A stretch of 64,000 nt of DNA. Origin: CAVTWH01 sp963850915. GTDB lineage: Bacteria; Actinomycetota; Actinomycetes; Mycobacteriales; Micromonosporaceae. Under the pieces are notes generated by a model. The model was not told where the DNA came from, searched no databases, and saw only the letters and a program-made list of their open reading frames with translations. The position numbers and the translations under genes are program-made. Shown one piece after another: positions 1 to 9,075 of this stretch (positions within the stretch are counted from its first letter, which is position 1; every line of letters starts with the position of its first letter). The stretch lies in contig CAWKND010000013.1 of assembly GCA_963850915.1 (NCBI GenBank), forward strand, positions 1 through 64,000. The letters are read 5' to 3'.

Positions 1-657
1 CGGTTGAAGCAGATCTGGATGGTTTTCACCTTCACCGCGAAGCGTGACAAAATCTTCCTGCCGCTGGTGATCACCGGGTTCGTGGTACCCCTGCTCATCG
101 TCGTGCTGCTGATGATCTTCGCCGGCTTCAGCCCCATCTGGCTGGTCGCCGGCGTGCTGGTCGGCTTGCTCGCCGTACTCATCCTGCTCAACCTGCGCTC
201 CAACAAGGCGATGATGGCCGAGGCCGAGGGGCAGCCCGGCGCCGCGGCCCAGGTCGTGCAGTCGATGCGCGGCGACTGGCGGGTCACTCCGGCCATCGCC
301 TCGACGACCCAGTTCGACATGGTGCACCTGGTGATCGGCCGGCCCGGCGTGATCCTCCTGGCCGAAGGCAACCCCTCCCGGGTACGCGCCCTGCTCGGCC
401 AGGAGAAGCGGCGACTCGCCAAGGTAATCGGCAGTATCGACATGCACGACTTCATCGTCGGCCCGAACGAGGGCGAGATCCCGGTCGCCAAGCTGCGCAT
501 GACGCTTACCAGGCTGCCCCGCACCGCCAGTGGCGCCGACGTGAACGCCCTCAAGAAGCGGCTCACCGCGCTGAACGCCCGCCCGCAGATGCCGAAGGGC
601 GCGGTACCCAAGAACATGCGCCCGAAGGGCCAGTCCCGCGCGGTACGCGGACGCTGA
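1..657 (+). CDS. DUF4191 family membrane protein (5' end outside window)
   Basis: The reading frame is open to the first base of the window. The visible N-terminus (RLKQIWMVFTFTAKRDK) is the region that normally follows a short leader in DUF4191 proteins, so the true start probably lies just upstream. Two hydrophobic segments sit at about residues 20-42 and 46-63, followed by a soluble domain rich in basic residues and a basic C-terminal tail. The function of this actinobacterial family is unknown; it is expected at the cytoplasmic membrane. A strong hairpin follows the stop codon and the convergent RDD gene lies beyond it. An internal TTG at 4 could be read as a start, but I consider that less likely. 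Confidence 0.85.
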   Translation, partial: RLKQIWMVFTFTAKRDKIFLPLVITGFVVPLLIVVLLMIFAGFSPIWLVAGVLVGLLAVLILLNLRSNKAMMAEAEGQPGAAAQVVQSMRGDWRVTPAIASTTQFDMVHLVIGRPGVILLAEGNPSRVRALLGQEKRRLAKVIGSIDMHDFIVGPNEGEIPVAKLRMTLTRLPRTASGADVNALKKRLTALNARPQMPKGAVPKNMRPKGQSRAVRGR

Positions 658-671
658 TCTCCGCTCTTCGT

Positions 672-703
672 ATCGGCCGCTCCGGCTCTCCGGGGCGGCC
701 GAT
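672..703. terminator. bidirectional terminator-like hairpin
   Basis: ATCGGCCGC-TCCGG is followed by a 4-base loop and its near-exact complement. It lies between the convergent DUF4191 and RDD genes. Confidence 0.6.
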
Positions 704-714
704 CGCGTCTGCCG

Positions 715-1137
715 CTACCTGGTCGGGGTGACCCGGACCATCCGGGAGCCGGCCGCCTTGTCGTGCAGGCCGCGCTGGTCCTGATCCATCAGCAGCGCCG
801 GTATCGCCAGCGCCAGCAGCAGTCCACGCAGCGCCGCGCGCGGTGCGCCGATCGGCAACCCTTCGCGGCCCGGACGGATCGACACGCACCGGATACGGGC
901 CAGCCACATGCCCGGCGTCTGGGTGAAGAAGCCGACGAAGAAGGTGTACTCCAGCACCAGGACGAGCGGTGCGGCGACCGGATTGGTACGCGGCGCGGCG
1001 AACAGGCCGGAGATCAACAGGCAGGCGATCCAGTCGATGAAGAGCGCCAGCAGCCGCCGTCCGAGACTCGCCCGACCGGGTTCCGCCGTAGCGTCCGGGC
1101 TGTCCGGAGTAGTGTTCACCGACGGGTTGGCAGCCAT
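715..1137 (-). CDS. RDD family membrane protein
   Basis: A 140-residue protein with a polar N-terminus (about 30 residues) and three hydrophobic segments. It carries the RDD pattern: an Arg-containing first segment (LGRRLLALFIDW), a middle helix ending in GFFTQTPGMWLARIR, and a third helix followed by a conserved polar tail. RDD proteins are small integral membrane proteins of mostly unknown function, some linked to ion transport. The ATG at 1137 was preferred over the upstream start at 1179 because the extra 14 residues are unlike the family. The location beside glnA is common in actinobacteria. Its stop faces the DUF4191 gene across a hairpin. Confidence 0.85.
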   Translation of the reverse strand: MAANPSVNTTPDSPDATAEPGRASLGRRLLALFIDWIACLLISGLFAAPRTNPVAAPLVLVLEYTFFVGFFTQTPGMWLARIRCVSIRPGREGLPIGAPRAALRGLLLALAIPALLMDQDQRGLHDKAAGSRMVRVTPTR

Positions 1138-1191
1138 GTACCCGAGCGTAACGGGCGGTTTCCGGGTACCCTGCCGCACCCCTCAGACCAT

Positions 1192-1207
1192 GTAACACGA
1201 CAGAAAC
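1192..1207 (+). promoter_or_regulatory. GlnR-type operator upstream of glnA
   Basis: GTAAC, six bases, then GAAAC. This satisfies the AC-n9-AC rule described for actinobacterial GlnR boxes (a-site/b-site). It lies 125-140 bp upstream of the glnA start, in the 195-bp gap between the divergent RDD and glnA genes. Nitrogen control of glnA by GlnR is well established in Streptomyces and mycobacteria; occupancy here is inferred. Confidence 0.65.
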
Positions 1208-1331
1208 ATATGAGACATGGCCGGGCAACGGCTTGCCCCTAGCGTCACGGCCAGTCGCCAGCATGAGGCAACGCGGCGCATGCTGTTCACCGCCCAAGCT
1301 GACCAACAGTGTGGACCACCTGGAGGACGTG

Positions 1332-2756
1332 TTGTTCGCCAATTCCGAGGAGCTCCTTCGGTACCTCAAAGACGAGGGCGTGAAGTTCGTCGACGTTCGC
1401 TTCTGCGATCTGCCCGGTGTCATGCAGCACTTCAACGTGCCGGTCGAGTCGTTTGACGAAGCGGTCTTCTCCGACGGGCTCGCCTTCGACGGATCTTCGA
1501 TCCGTGGTTTCCAGGCGATCCACGAGTCGGACATGATGCTGCTGCCCGACCCCGCGAGTGCCTTCATCGACCCGTTCCGGACGTCGAAGACGCTGGCCCT
1601 GAACTTCTTCATCCACGACCCGTTCACCCGCGAGGCCTACTCGCGTGACCCGCGCAATGTGGCGAAGAAGGCCGAGACCTACCTGGCCGCCTCCGGTATC
1701 GCGGACACCGCGTACTTCGGCGCCGAGGCCGAGTTCTACATCTTCGACTCGATCCGGCACGCCACCGGGCCGAACGAGGCCTACTACCACATCGACTCCG
1801 TCGAGGGCTGGTGGAACTCGGGCAAGGACGAGCCCGGCGGCAACCAGGGCTACAAGACCACCTACAAGGGCGGCTACTTCCCCGTCCCGCCGCTCGACCA
1901 CTTCGCCGACCTGCGTGACTCGATCGTGCAGCGGCTGATCGGCGCCGGGTACACCGTCGAGCGCTCGCACCACGAGGTGGGTACCGCCGGGCAGTCCGAG
2001 ATCAACTACAAGTTCTCGACGCTGCTGCACGCCGGCGACCAGATGCAGCTGTTCAAGTACATCGTGAAGAACGAGGCGTGGGCCGCAGGCAAGTCGGCGA
2101 CCTTCATGCCGAAGCCGCTCTTCGGGGACAACGGCTCGGGCATGCACACCCACCAGAGCCTGTGGCTGGGTGGCGAGCCGCTGTTCTACGACGAGACCGG
2201 CTACGGCGGCCTCTCCGACATCGCCCGCTGGTACATCGGCGGTCTGCTGCACCACGCCCCGTCGCTGCTCGCCTTCACCAACCCGACGGTCAACTCCTAC
2301 CGTCGTCTGGTGCCGGGCTACGAGGCGCCGGTCAACCTGGTCTACTCGCAGCGCAACCGCTCGGCCTGCACCCGCATCCCGGTCACCGGAAACAACCCGA
2401 AGGCCAAGCGCATCGAGTTCCGGGTACCCGACCCGTCGGCCAACGTCTACCTGGCCTTCGCGTCGATGATGATGGCCGGCCTGGACGGCATCAAGAACAA
2501 GATGGAGCCGCCGGCCCCCATCGACAAGGACCTCTACGACCTGCCGCCGGAGGAGGTCGCGAACGTGACCCAGGTACCGGGCTCGCTGCCCGCCGTCCTG
2601 GACGCGCTCGCCGCCGACAACGGTTACCTGCAGGAGGGTGGCGTCTTCACCGAGGACCTCATCTCCACCTGGATCGACTACAAGAACGCGAACGAGATCG
2701 ACCCGGTCCGGCTGCGCCCGACCCCGCACGAGTTCGCCATGTACTACGACGTATAG
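1332..2756 (+). CDS. glnA: type I glutamine synthetase
   Basis: Cytoplasmic enzyme that condenses glutamate and ammonia with ATP hydrolysis; the main ammonium-assimilating enzyme. The 474-residue length from the TTG at 1332 matches the GSI family exactly. That start gives the canonical MFANSEELL N-terminus and places a GGAGG five bases upstream; GTG at 1329 is the alternative. Visible motifs are FCDLPGVMQHF, FDGSSIRGF, the Glu metal-binding segments, NGSGMHTHQS, and the KDLYDLPPEE loop with the adenylylation Tyr at about residue 402. That Tyr fits control by GlnE, encoded nearby. A GlnR-type box lies upstream. The longer in-frame extension to 1233 is rejected because it is unlike the family. 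Confidence 0.97.
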   Translation: MFANSEELLRYLKDEGVKFVDVRFCDLPGVMQHFNVPVESFDEAVFSDGLAFDGSSIRGFQAIHESDMMLLPDPASAFIDPFRTSKTLALNFFIHDPFTREAYSRDPRNVAKKAETYLAASGIADTAYFGAEAEFYIFDSIRHATGPNEAYYHIDSVEGWWNSGKDEPGGNQGYKTTYKGGYFPVPPLDHFADLRDSIVQRLIGAGYTVERSHHEVGTAGQSEINYKFSTLLHAGDQMQLFKYIVKNEAWAAGKSATFMPKPLFGDNGSGMHTHQSLWLGGEPLFYDETGYGGLSDIARWYIGGLLHHAPSLLAFTNPTVNSYRRLVPGYEAPVNLVYSQRNRSACTRIPVTGNNPKAKRIEFRVPDPSANVYLAFASMMMAGLDGIKNKMEPPAPIDKDLYDLPPEEVANVTQVPGSLPAVLDALAADNGYLQEGGVFTEDLISTWIDYKNANEIDPVRLRPTPHEFAMYYDV

Positions 2757-3296
2757 CCCTGACGGTTCCAGGACGGCGGTCACGCTCGGCTTCCAGCCGA
2801 GGTGGCCGCCGTTCCACGTTCCCGGCCGCGACAGGTCCGATGATCGGGGCCAGATCGGCGAAAGTGCAGTGCAGCTACACATCTGCCAATCTGGTCGCGA
2901 TCTTCACAGGTTGCGCGGCCGGCCGGTGACCCAGCGGGTACGCAGGACGATCGTTCGAGCGGCGGAGCCTTCGGGAACGCGAGTGACTGCCGCATCACTG
3001 GGCCGGACACCACGGCGCCCCCGACAGTCAGTGATGTGCGGTCAGGTTTCGGTCGGTCGGCGGCGGGCGGGAGCGAACCGAGGAGCGATGGCGGCTCGTC
3101 CGCAGCTCGTGCGCCAGAGGTCGGCTCGTCGTTCATCAAGGGCTCCGGGATCCGGAAGACTGTCCAGGGTCGACCAGGGAAGCGGCGCGGGCGATTCTAC
3201 GCAGACGCGTGGATGCTGACCGACCATGCACTGGCCTGCGGTGGCTGTCGATCGAACTCATCAAGGCCGACGGCCCCATCACGGTGTTGGCCGTGC
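2757..3296. other. 540-bp gap without a convincing gene
   Basis: The several overlapping reading frames here have shadow-like composition and no good ribosome-binding site. I see no tRNA, no strong hairpin and no recognised protein remnant. Confidence 0.5.
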
Positions 3297-3701
3297 TTAT
3301 TCCGCGTCGAGGTCGAGTACGTCGTCGTCTGGTAACTCGCGCCGCGCCTGCGTGCCGACATATGTGGCCAGCAGCGCGCCGTGTCGCCGGGTCTCCACGA
3401 TGGCGTGCCCCATGCCGACGCTGTCACCTGGGTGGGCGTCAAGGTCTGCGACTTCCACCGCGTCGGTACCCATCAGCGGCAGGACCGCCGTCACGCCGTC
3501 GATCGAGGTGACCAGGCGACGCAGATGCACCCGCTCGGGCCCGGTCAGGCTCGCGTACGCGGTCAGGTAGCACGCTGCCGGTACGCCGACGATACTGCCG
3601 GCGTCCTCAGCGACCGTGGTCAGCAGCTCGCCCACGGCAAGACCTTCCAGGCGGGCGTACGCGAGCAGTGCGCTGGCATCGAGCACCACCCGTACGGTCA
3701 C
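3297..3701 (-). CDS. PIN-domain protein, VapC-like toxin (degenerate active site)
   Basis: A 134-residue protein with a PIN-like N-terminus (VVLDASALLAY, first Asp at residue 8). It is the second gene of a toxin-antitoxin-type pair; its GTG start overlaps the antitoxin stop by 4 bases (GTGA). PIN toxins are Mg-dependent RNases that cleave tRNA or rRNA using three or four acidic residues. Here the usual Glu after the PxxV segment and the central Asp before the AxxA helix are not evident (SVGMGHAIVET instead), and the terminal T-x-D is ATYVG. The protein may be inactive or divergent. The family call rests on the N-terminus, size and neighbour. Confidence 0.7.
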   Translation of the reverse strand: MTVRVVLDASALLAYARLEGLAVGELLTTVAEDAGSIVGVPAACYLTAYASLTGPERVHLRRLVTSIDGVTAVLPLMGTDAVEVADLDAHPGDSVGMGHAIVETRRHGALLATYVGTQARRELPDDDVLDLDAE

Positions 3702-3952
3702 GCGGCCGAGCCCTGCTGGTGGTCACGTCGGCGCGCGTCGGCGGCCTGCAGCCGAGTGCGCATGCGGTCGACGCCCTGTTGAGTGATGTCGTATCCGGCC
3801 TCCGACACCGCGCGCAGAGCCGACTCCCGCCGAGAGCGCAGGCGCAGGGACTCGGCGATGTACGCGGAAGCGTTGGGCTGGTCGTCAAGTACCCGGGCCA
3901 CATCTTCGGGCAGCGTGATGCTGAGGCGACGAGAGCGCTCCGGTGCAGTCAT
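3698..3952 (-). CDS. VapB-like ribbon-helix-helix antitoxin
   Basis: An 84-residue basic protein. The segment RRLSITLPEDVARVLDD followed by ASAYIAESLRLR is typical of ribbon-helix-helix antitoxins: a beta strand for DNA contact, then two helices. The C-terminal half would wrap the toxin. It starts at ATG 3952 and overlaps the PIN gene by 4 bases, so the pair is translationally coupled. Such antitoxins usually repress their own promoter, which would lie in the 144-bp divergent gap to the acylase gene. GTAC content is like that of the surrounding genes, so recent arrival is not indicated. Confidence 0.75.
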   Translation of the reverse strand: MTAPERSRRLSITLPEDVARVLDDQPNASAYIAESLRLRSRRESALRAVSEAGYDITQQGVDRMRTRLQAADARRRDHQQGSAA

Positions 3953-4058
3953 ACTCCAAAGCCTACCGCAGTGTCATAAGATCAAACTAGTCCGGCGTCA
4001 ACCTCGTGCGCCGGGCGACGGCCGGGTAGCGGTAGCCGATCGGGGGTCGGGTCGGACC

Positions 4059-4088
4059 TGAAGGTTTCTCAGGGTTTGCTACTAGGAT
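4059..4088 (+). promoter_or_regulatory. possible promoter of the acylase gene
   Basis: A TAGGAT-like -10 at 4083-4088 and a weak CTGAAG-like -35 about 19 bases upstream place transcription start close to the GTG at 4097, suggesting a leaderless or nearly leaderless mRNA. This rests on pattern only. Confidence 0.3.
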
Positions 4089-4096
4089 CCTGAGCC

Positions 4097-6818
4097 GTGA
4101 CTCAGGACCCCAACGTCGAGGTACCTTCAGACTCCCCCGATCAGCCCGCCCCCGAACCGGCCGCCGTGTCCGACCCGGATGCCTCAGGCGAGCCGGCTGC
4201 CGTGGTCGAGCCGGCTGTCAGTGAAGCAGCGCCGACAGCCGGTGACCCGGTACAGGTAGCACCGAAACGGCGCAAGAAGCGCTGGGGGTGGCGGATCCTG
4301 CGCTGGGCCGGGGCGGTGGTGGTTGTGCTTCTGCTCGTGGTGGGCGCGACCACCGTGTGGGCGGTACGGCACGCGATTCCTGAGTACGACAACGATGTGA
4401 AGTTCGCCGGGCTCTCCCAGCCGGTCACCGTGTACCGCGACGACCACGCCATTCCCCAGCTGTACGCACAGAGCGCCGACGACCTGTTCAAGGCGCAGGG
4501 GTACGTGCAGGCGTCGGAACGCTTCTGGGAGATGGACTTCCGCCGCCACGTGACCAGCGGGCGGCTGTCCGAACTGTTCGGCGCCGGTCAGGTGGACACC
4601 GACAAGTTCCTGCGCACCATGGGTTGGCGGCACGTGGCCGAGCAGGAGTGGCAGCTGATCTCCCCGCAGTCCCGGCAGTACCTGCAGGACTACGCCGACG
4701 GCGTGAACGCCTACCTGGCCGGGCACGGCGAGAGCGCGATCAGCCTGGAGTACTCGGTGCTGAAGCTGACCAACAGCGGGTACAGCATCGAGAAGTGGGA
4801 CCCGATCGACAGCCTGGCGTGGCTCAAGGCGATGGCCTATGACCTGTGGGGCAACGTGGACGACGAGATCGCCCGGGCCACGATGCTCGTCGACGGGCTC
4901 AGCCCCGCCCAGGTTGAGCAGCTCTACCCGGCGTACCCCTTCGAAAAGAACCGGCCGATCGTGGACCCGGGCACGGTGACCGACGGGGTCTTCAGCACGA
5001 CCACCCCGGCCACGCCCGCGGCCCGGATCGTCGACTCCGGGGTGACCGGGCAGGATCTCACCGCTGTCGCACCGGTGCTGCGCCAGCTCTCGGCGACCAT
5101 CGCCGACCTGCCGGGCCTGTCCGGCTCGAACCTGCCGGGGCTGGGCTCCAACTCGTTCGTCATCTCCGGGTCGCTGACCACGACCGGGAAACCGTTGCTG
5201 GCCAACGATCCGCACCTGTCGCCGTCAATGCCGGGCATCTGGTACCAGATGGGATTGCACTGCAGCTGCGGGTACAACGTCGAGGGTTTCACCTTCTCCG
5301 GCGTACCCGGTGTGATCATCGGACACAACGCCCGGATCGCCTGGGGTTTCACGAATCTTGACCCGGACGTCACCGACCTCTACCTGGAAAAGGTGCAGGG
5401 CAACAACTACGAGGTCGACGGTGTCATGCGACCGCTGACCACCAGGCAGGAGACCATCAAGGTGGCCGGTGGCAAGCCGGTCACCATCACGGTGCGCAGT
5501 ACCGACAACGGGCCGATCTTCTCCGACGTGTGGGACGAGGTCGGGGCGATCAAGGGCTCGGCTGACGCGGTGTCGCTGCGCTGGACCGCGCTGGATCCGG
5601 GGCGCACCATGGATGCCCTGTTCGCGCTGAACACGGCGAGCAACTGGACGCAGTTCCGGGCGGCGGCCGCACAGTTCGAGGTACCGCGCGCAGAACCTCG
5701 TCTACGCCGACGTGGACGGCAACATCGGGTACCAGTCGCCGGGCAAGATTCCGGTACGCGGCAAGGGCGACGGGCGCTACCCCGCACCGGGCTGGGACTC
5801 GTCCTACGACTGGAAGTCGTACATTCCGTTCGACGCACTACCCAACGAGTTCAACCCGGCTCGCGGGTACATCACCACGGCCAACCAGGCGGTCATCGAT
5901 ACCCGCGACTACCCGTACCGGCTCACCGACGACTGGGACTACGGCTACCGCAGCCAGCAGATCAACGACCTGATCGCGGCCGCTGCCCAGCAGGGGAAGG
6001 TCTCCGCGGACACGGTGTCGGCGATCCAGTTCGACTCGCGGAACAACTTCGCCCCGCAGCTCGTCCCCTCCCTGCTGGCCGTCCCGACCTCCGGTGAGAC
6101 AGGCACAGCGGTGAACCTGTTGCGGGACTGGGACTTCCAGGAGCCCGCCGACGGGAAGTCGGGTACCGCGCAGGGAAAGAGCTCGGCCGCGGCGGCGTAC
6201 TTCAACGCGGTGTACAAGCAGATTCTCGCGAAGACCTTCGACGAGCTGCCCACCGACTACCGGGGTGGGCAGGGCGACCGCTGGTACGTCGTACTGCAGA
6301 ACCTGTTGGCACAGCCCGATTCCCCGTGGTGGGACGACAAGTCCACGCCGCAGGTCGAGCACCGCGACGACATTCTCGCCAGCGCGCTCACCGCCGCGAC
6401 CGCCGACCTGAACAAGCGGATCGGGAAAACTCCGGCCGACTGGCGCTGGGGGAAGATCGATACCTTGCAGCTGACCAATGCCACGTTCGGCGACAGCGGG
6501 ATCGCGCCCATCGAGTGGCTGTTCAACCGGGGACCGAGGGGCGTCAACGGCGGTGCGAACATCGTCAACGCCACCGGCTGGGACCCGACGTCGGACAACT
6601 ACGAGGTGGACGCGGTACCGTCGATGCGCATGGTTGTCGATCTGTCGAACCTCGACGCGTCCCGCTGGATCCAGCTGACCGGCGAGTCCGGGCACGCCTT
6701 CAGCGCGCACTACTGGGACCAGTTCGAGCTGTGGCGTACCGGCAAGACGCTGCCGATGCGGTGGGACGAGGCGAGCATCAAGGCGGCGGCGAAACACACC
6801 CAAACCCTGCGGCCCTAG
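4097..6818 (+). CDS. penicillin acylase family protein (Ntn hydrolase), interrupted by a 1-base frameshift
   Basis: Penicillin-acylase-type Ntn hydrolases cleave amide bonds, including beta-lactams, acyl-homoserine lactones and lipopeptide acyl chains. The N-terminus is an acidic Pro/Ala-rich cytoplasmic stretch, followed by a membrane anchor at about residues 73-95 and the alpha-chain region (YRDDHAIPQLYAQS). The beta-chain begins at the catalytic Ser351 within LGSNSFVISG, with the downstream ANDPHL and GHNARIAWGFTN motifs. The frame changes at 5684-5690: removing one base from the CGCGCG tract restores QFEVPAQNLVYADVDGN and joins to the second frame ending at 6818. The restored product is about 906 residues. 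Without correction the gene ends at 6097 in nonsense sequence. The GTG start at 4097 is the only sensible one. Either a recent mutation or a sequence error is possible. Confidence 0.85.
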
Positions 6819-6832
6819 CGGTCCACAGCGGC

Positions 6833-6869
6833 CACCGACCCGACTCCGGCGCGCGGAGTCGGGTCGGTG
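6833..6869. terminator. bidirectional terminator hairpin
   Basis: A perfect 16-bp stem (CACCGACCCGACTCCG and its complement) with a 5-base loop, between the convergent acylase and mannosyltransferase genes. Confidence 0.75.
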
Positions 6870-6905
6870 CGGGTCTGTCCTCCGCCTGCCGGCTGGACCG
6901 GCGGG

Positions 6906-8324
6906 TCAGCCGGCTTTCGGCTGGCCGCGACGCCAGCGGCGGAAGGCAACCACGAGGAGGTACCCGACGAGCAGGGTCATCGCGATCGCGCCCTGGGCCC
7001 GGGTACTCAGCGCCAGGCTGGTCCCGTCCGGCAGGTCGACGAAGCAGGCGAGCAGGCACGGGATAGCGAACCAGGCGGTACGCCGGGACGCGGCGGCGAG
7101 TACGAACAGTGGCCAGGTGGCGTACCACGGGTGGAACACCGGAGCTAGCACGACGGTGAACGCGAGGGCCAGACCCGTTGCGTAGAGCGCGTCTCCGCGC
7201 CGGGTACGCCACCACAGCACGACCAGCACGACAGCGAGCGCGGCGAGGCCGAGCGCGCGAGTGACTGGTACCGCGTCAAATCCCGGCCGGAATAGATCGA
7301 CGGTCATCCCGATCGCGGTGGCCGGCGCGGTCCACTGCACCGACGCGCCGCTGCTGGACAACCCGTCCACCCAGCCGAAGCCCAGCCCGGAAACCCCGGT
7401 GACAGCCAGGACGGTGGCCAGCGCGCCGCCGACCACCCACCCGCCGTCGCGCAGCAAAGCCTTTCCGCTGTACCCGTCCCGCATGGCCAGCAGCGCCGCG
7501 AACGGGACAGCCACCCCCGCCGTCGCCTTCACCGACACCGCCAGCCCGAGCAGTACTCCCCCGGCGAGCAGGAATCCGCTGCGCCGCATGGTAACCAGCG
7601 CCAACCCGGCAACCAGTAGCCCGATCATCAAGGCGTCGTTGTGCGCCCCGCCGATCAGGTGTACCCCCACCAGCGGGCAGGCCAGCGCCAGCCAGCCGGC
7701 GCGCCCCGGGTCGATGCCGGCGCGCCGGGCCAGGACCGGCAGGCTGACCGCGGCGAGCCCGACACCGAGCAGGGCGACTATGCGCAGTACCGCGATCGTG
7801 CCGACCAGCGAGCCACCGATCGCCACGGCCGCAGCGGCGATCATCAGAAACAGCGGGCCGTACGGCGCCGGGGTGTCCCGCCAGATCGGCGAGACGCTGT
7901 CCACCCAGGGGCACGGGAGCGCGGCGACGCCTTCGGAGTACGGGTTGTGGCCGGCGTGGTACACCGCTCCCTGGCAGGCGTAGGCGTACACGTCCCGGCT
8001 GGCGAGCGGCGGCGCGACGAGCAGCGGGACGAGCCACAGGGCAACCGTCCGGTACACCCAGGGCAGGCTCGGCGTGCCGTGCCGGGCGTACCACCACGCT
8101 CCCACCATCGCGGCCGTGCCGAACAGCCAGCAGAGCAGGATCGCCGGCCCGTGCGGCCCCCGCCAGATCGAAACCGGCGTCGGGTGGAACGGCACGGTGC
8201 GCAGCGCACCACCGAGGTACGCGGCGACCGCGAGCAGTACCGATCCGGCCAGCCCGACCAGCCGCAGCAGCCACCAGCGCGGCACTGCGGCCTGCTGCTC
8301 GGTACCCGCCCCGGCCTCGATCAC
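6906..8324 (-). CDS. polytopic GT-C glycosyltransferase, MptB-like alpha-1,6-mannosyltransferase
   Basis: A 472-residue integral membrane protein with about 12 hydrophobic segments. The external loop after the early helices has ASRDVYAYACQG and HNPYSEG, the Asp-containing signature of the polyprenol-phosphomannose-dependent mannosyltransferases MptA/MptB. The segment HLIGGAHNDALM is also typical of these GT-C enzymes. Members build the mannan core of lipoglycans on the outer face of the membrane using decaprenyl-phosphate-mannose. The GTG start at 8324 is used. The gene stands alone between convergent and same-strand neighbours. The exact linkage made cannot be told from sequence. Confidence 0.75.
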   Translation of the reverse strand: MIEAGAGTEQQAAVPRWWLLRLVGLAGSVLLAVAAYLGGALRTVPFHPTPVSIWRGPHGPAILLCWLFGTAAMVGAWWYARHGTPSLPWVYRTVALWLVPLLVAPPLASRDVYAYACQGAVYHAGHNPYSEGVAALPCPWVDSVSPIWRDTPAPYGPLFLMIAAAAVAIGGSLVGTIAVLRIVALLGVGLAAVSLPVLARRAGIDPGRAGWLALACPLVGVHLIGGAHNDALMIGLLVAGLALVTMRRSGFLLAGGVLLGLAVSVKATAGVAVPFAALLAMRDGYSGKALLRDGGWVVGGALATVLAVTGVSGLGFGWVDGLSSSGASVQWTAPATAIGMTVDLFRPGFDAVPVTRALGLAALAVVLVVLWWRTRRGDALYATGLALAFTVVLAPVFHPWYATWPLFVLAAASRRTAWFAIPCLLACFVDLPDGTSLALSTRAQGAIAMTLLVGYLLVVAFRRWRRGQPKAG

Positions 8325-8368
8325 CGGCTGAATCTACCCGGCGGGCGGACGGGCGATGTCAGCCGCGC

Positions 8369-8920
8369 TTACAGCGTGACGCCGGCCGGGAGTTGCTCCA
8401 TGGCCAGCAGCTCGTTGAGGGGCAGCTCGGCCGACTGGACGTAGGCGCGGTTCGGGGCGGGAAGCTCGAACATCTTGACTACCGAATCGGTGTCCACGAT
8501 CCAGTAGTAGCGGATTCCGGATGCCGCGTAGGCGGTCATCTTCAGCGTCCAGTCGTTGTCCCGGTTGCTGGGTGACGCTATCTCGACGGCCAGCCGGACA
8601 AAGCTGGCCGGGGTGGCCCAGTCGTCGGGGAGCTGGTCGTTCGTCACGGTGAAGACCATCACGTCAGGCTCTCGGAGGCCGTGGCCACTGGTCAGGATGT
8701 GGCCGGTCTCGGCCACCTGCTCGTACGGCAGGAAGCGGCGCAGCCACTTCGTCAACCCGGTGGCGATGTTGGCGTGTGGCCGGGACGGGATCATGGTGAG
8801 GAAGATGTCTCCGTTTTCGGTCATCTCGATGTGCCGGTCGGGGAACGTCGCCTCGGCGCGCCGCACCAGGGTCATCCGCTCGGCCAGGCTGAGGACTGGC
8901 GCGCCGACGTCAACGCTCAT
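8369..8920 (-). CDS. Uma2 family (DUF820) putative endonuclease-fold protein
   Basis: A 183-residue protein with the Uma2/DUF820 core: MTENGDIFLTMIPSRPHA, then GLREPDVMVF and RLAVEIASPSNRDNDWTLKM, ending with ASGIRYYWIVDTD. The Glu/Asp...ExxS...K pattern is that of PD-(D/E)XK nuclease-like folds. The true role of Uma2 proteins, which are numerous in actinobacteria and cyanobacteria, is unknown. ATG 8920 was chosen because GGAGGAG lies directly upstream; the in-frame start at 8959 adds a Gly/Ala leader that looks non-coding. No toxin or restriction partner is adjacent. Confidence 0.85.
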   Translation of the reverse strand: MSVDVGAPVLSLAERMTLVRRAEATFPDRHIEMTENGDIFLTMIPSRPHANIATGLTKWLRRFLPYEQVAETGHILTSGHGLREPDVMVFTVTNDQLPDDWATPASFVRLAVEIASPSNRDNDWTLKMTAYAASGIRYYWIVDTDSVVKMFELPAPNRAYVQSAELPLNELLAMEQLPAGVTL

Positions 8921-9075
8921 GTCTCCTCCAATGGCTCCGTCTCCGCCGGCCGCTGCCACCTTGCCGGCGGCGGGGTGAGGTCGTGCTGCATCCGATCGTA
9001 GCGTTTTGGCACGGCACGCGGTCCACGCCCGGCAGTGGGGGCGGCGGGCCGAGGCCCCGTACCGTGGGCGTCGAC

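Noticed and set aside
1287..2882. A 531-residue minus-strand frame opposite glnA
   Set aside because: Arg/Val/Gly-rich shadow of glnA with no family features.
2780..3139. A 119-residue minus-strand frame after glnA
   Set aside because: No ribosome-binding site, no recognisable domain and shadow-like composition.
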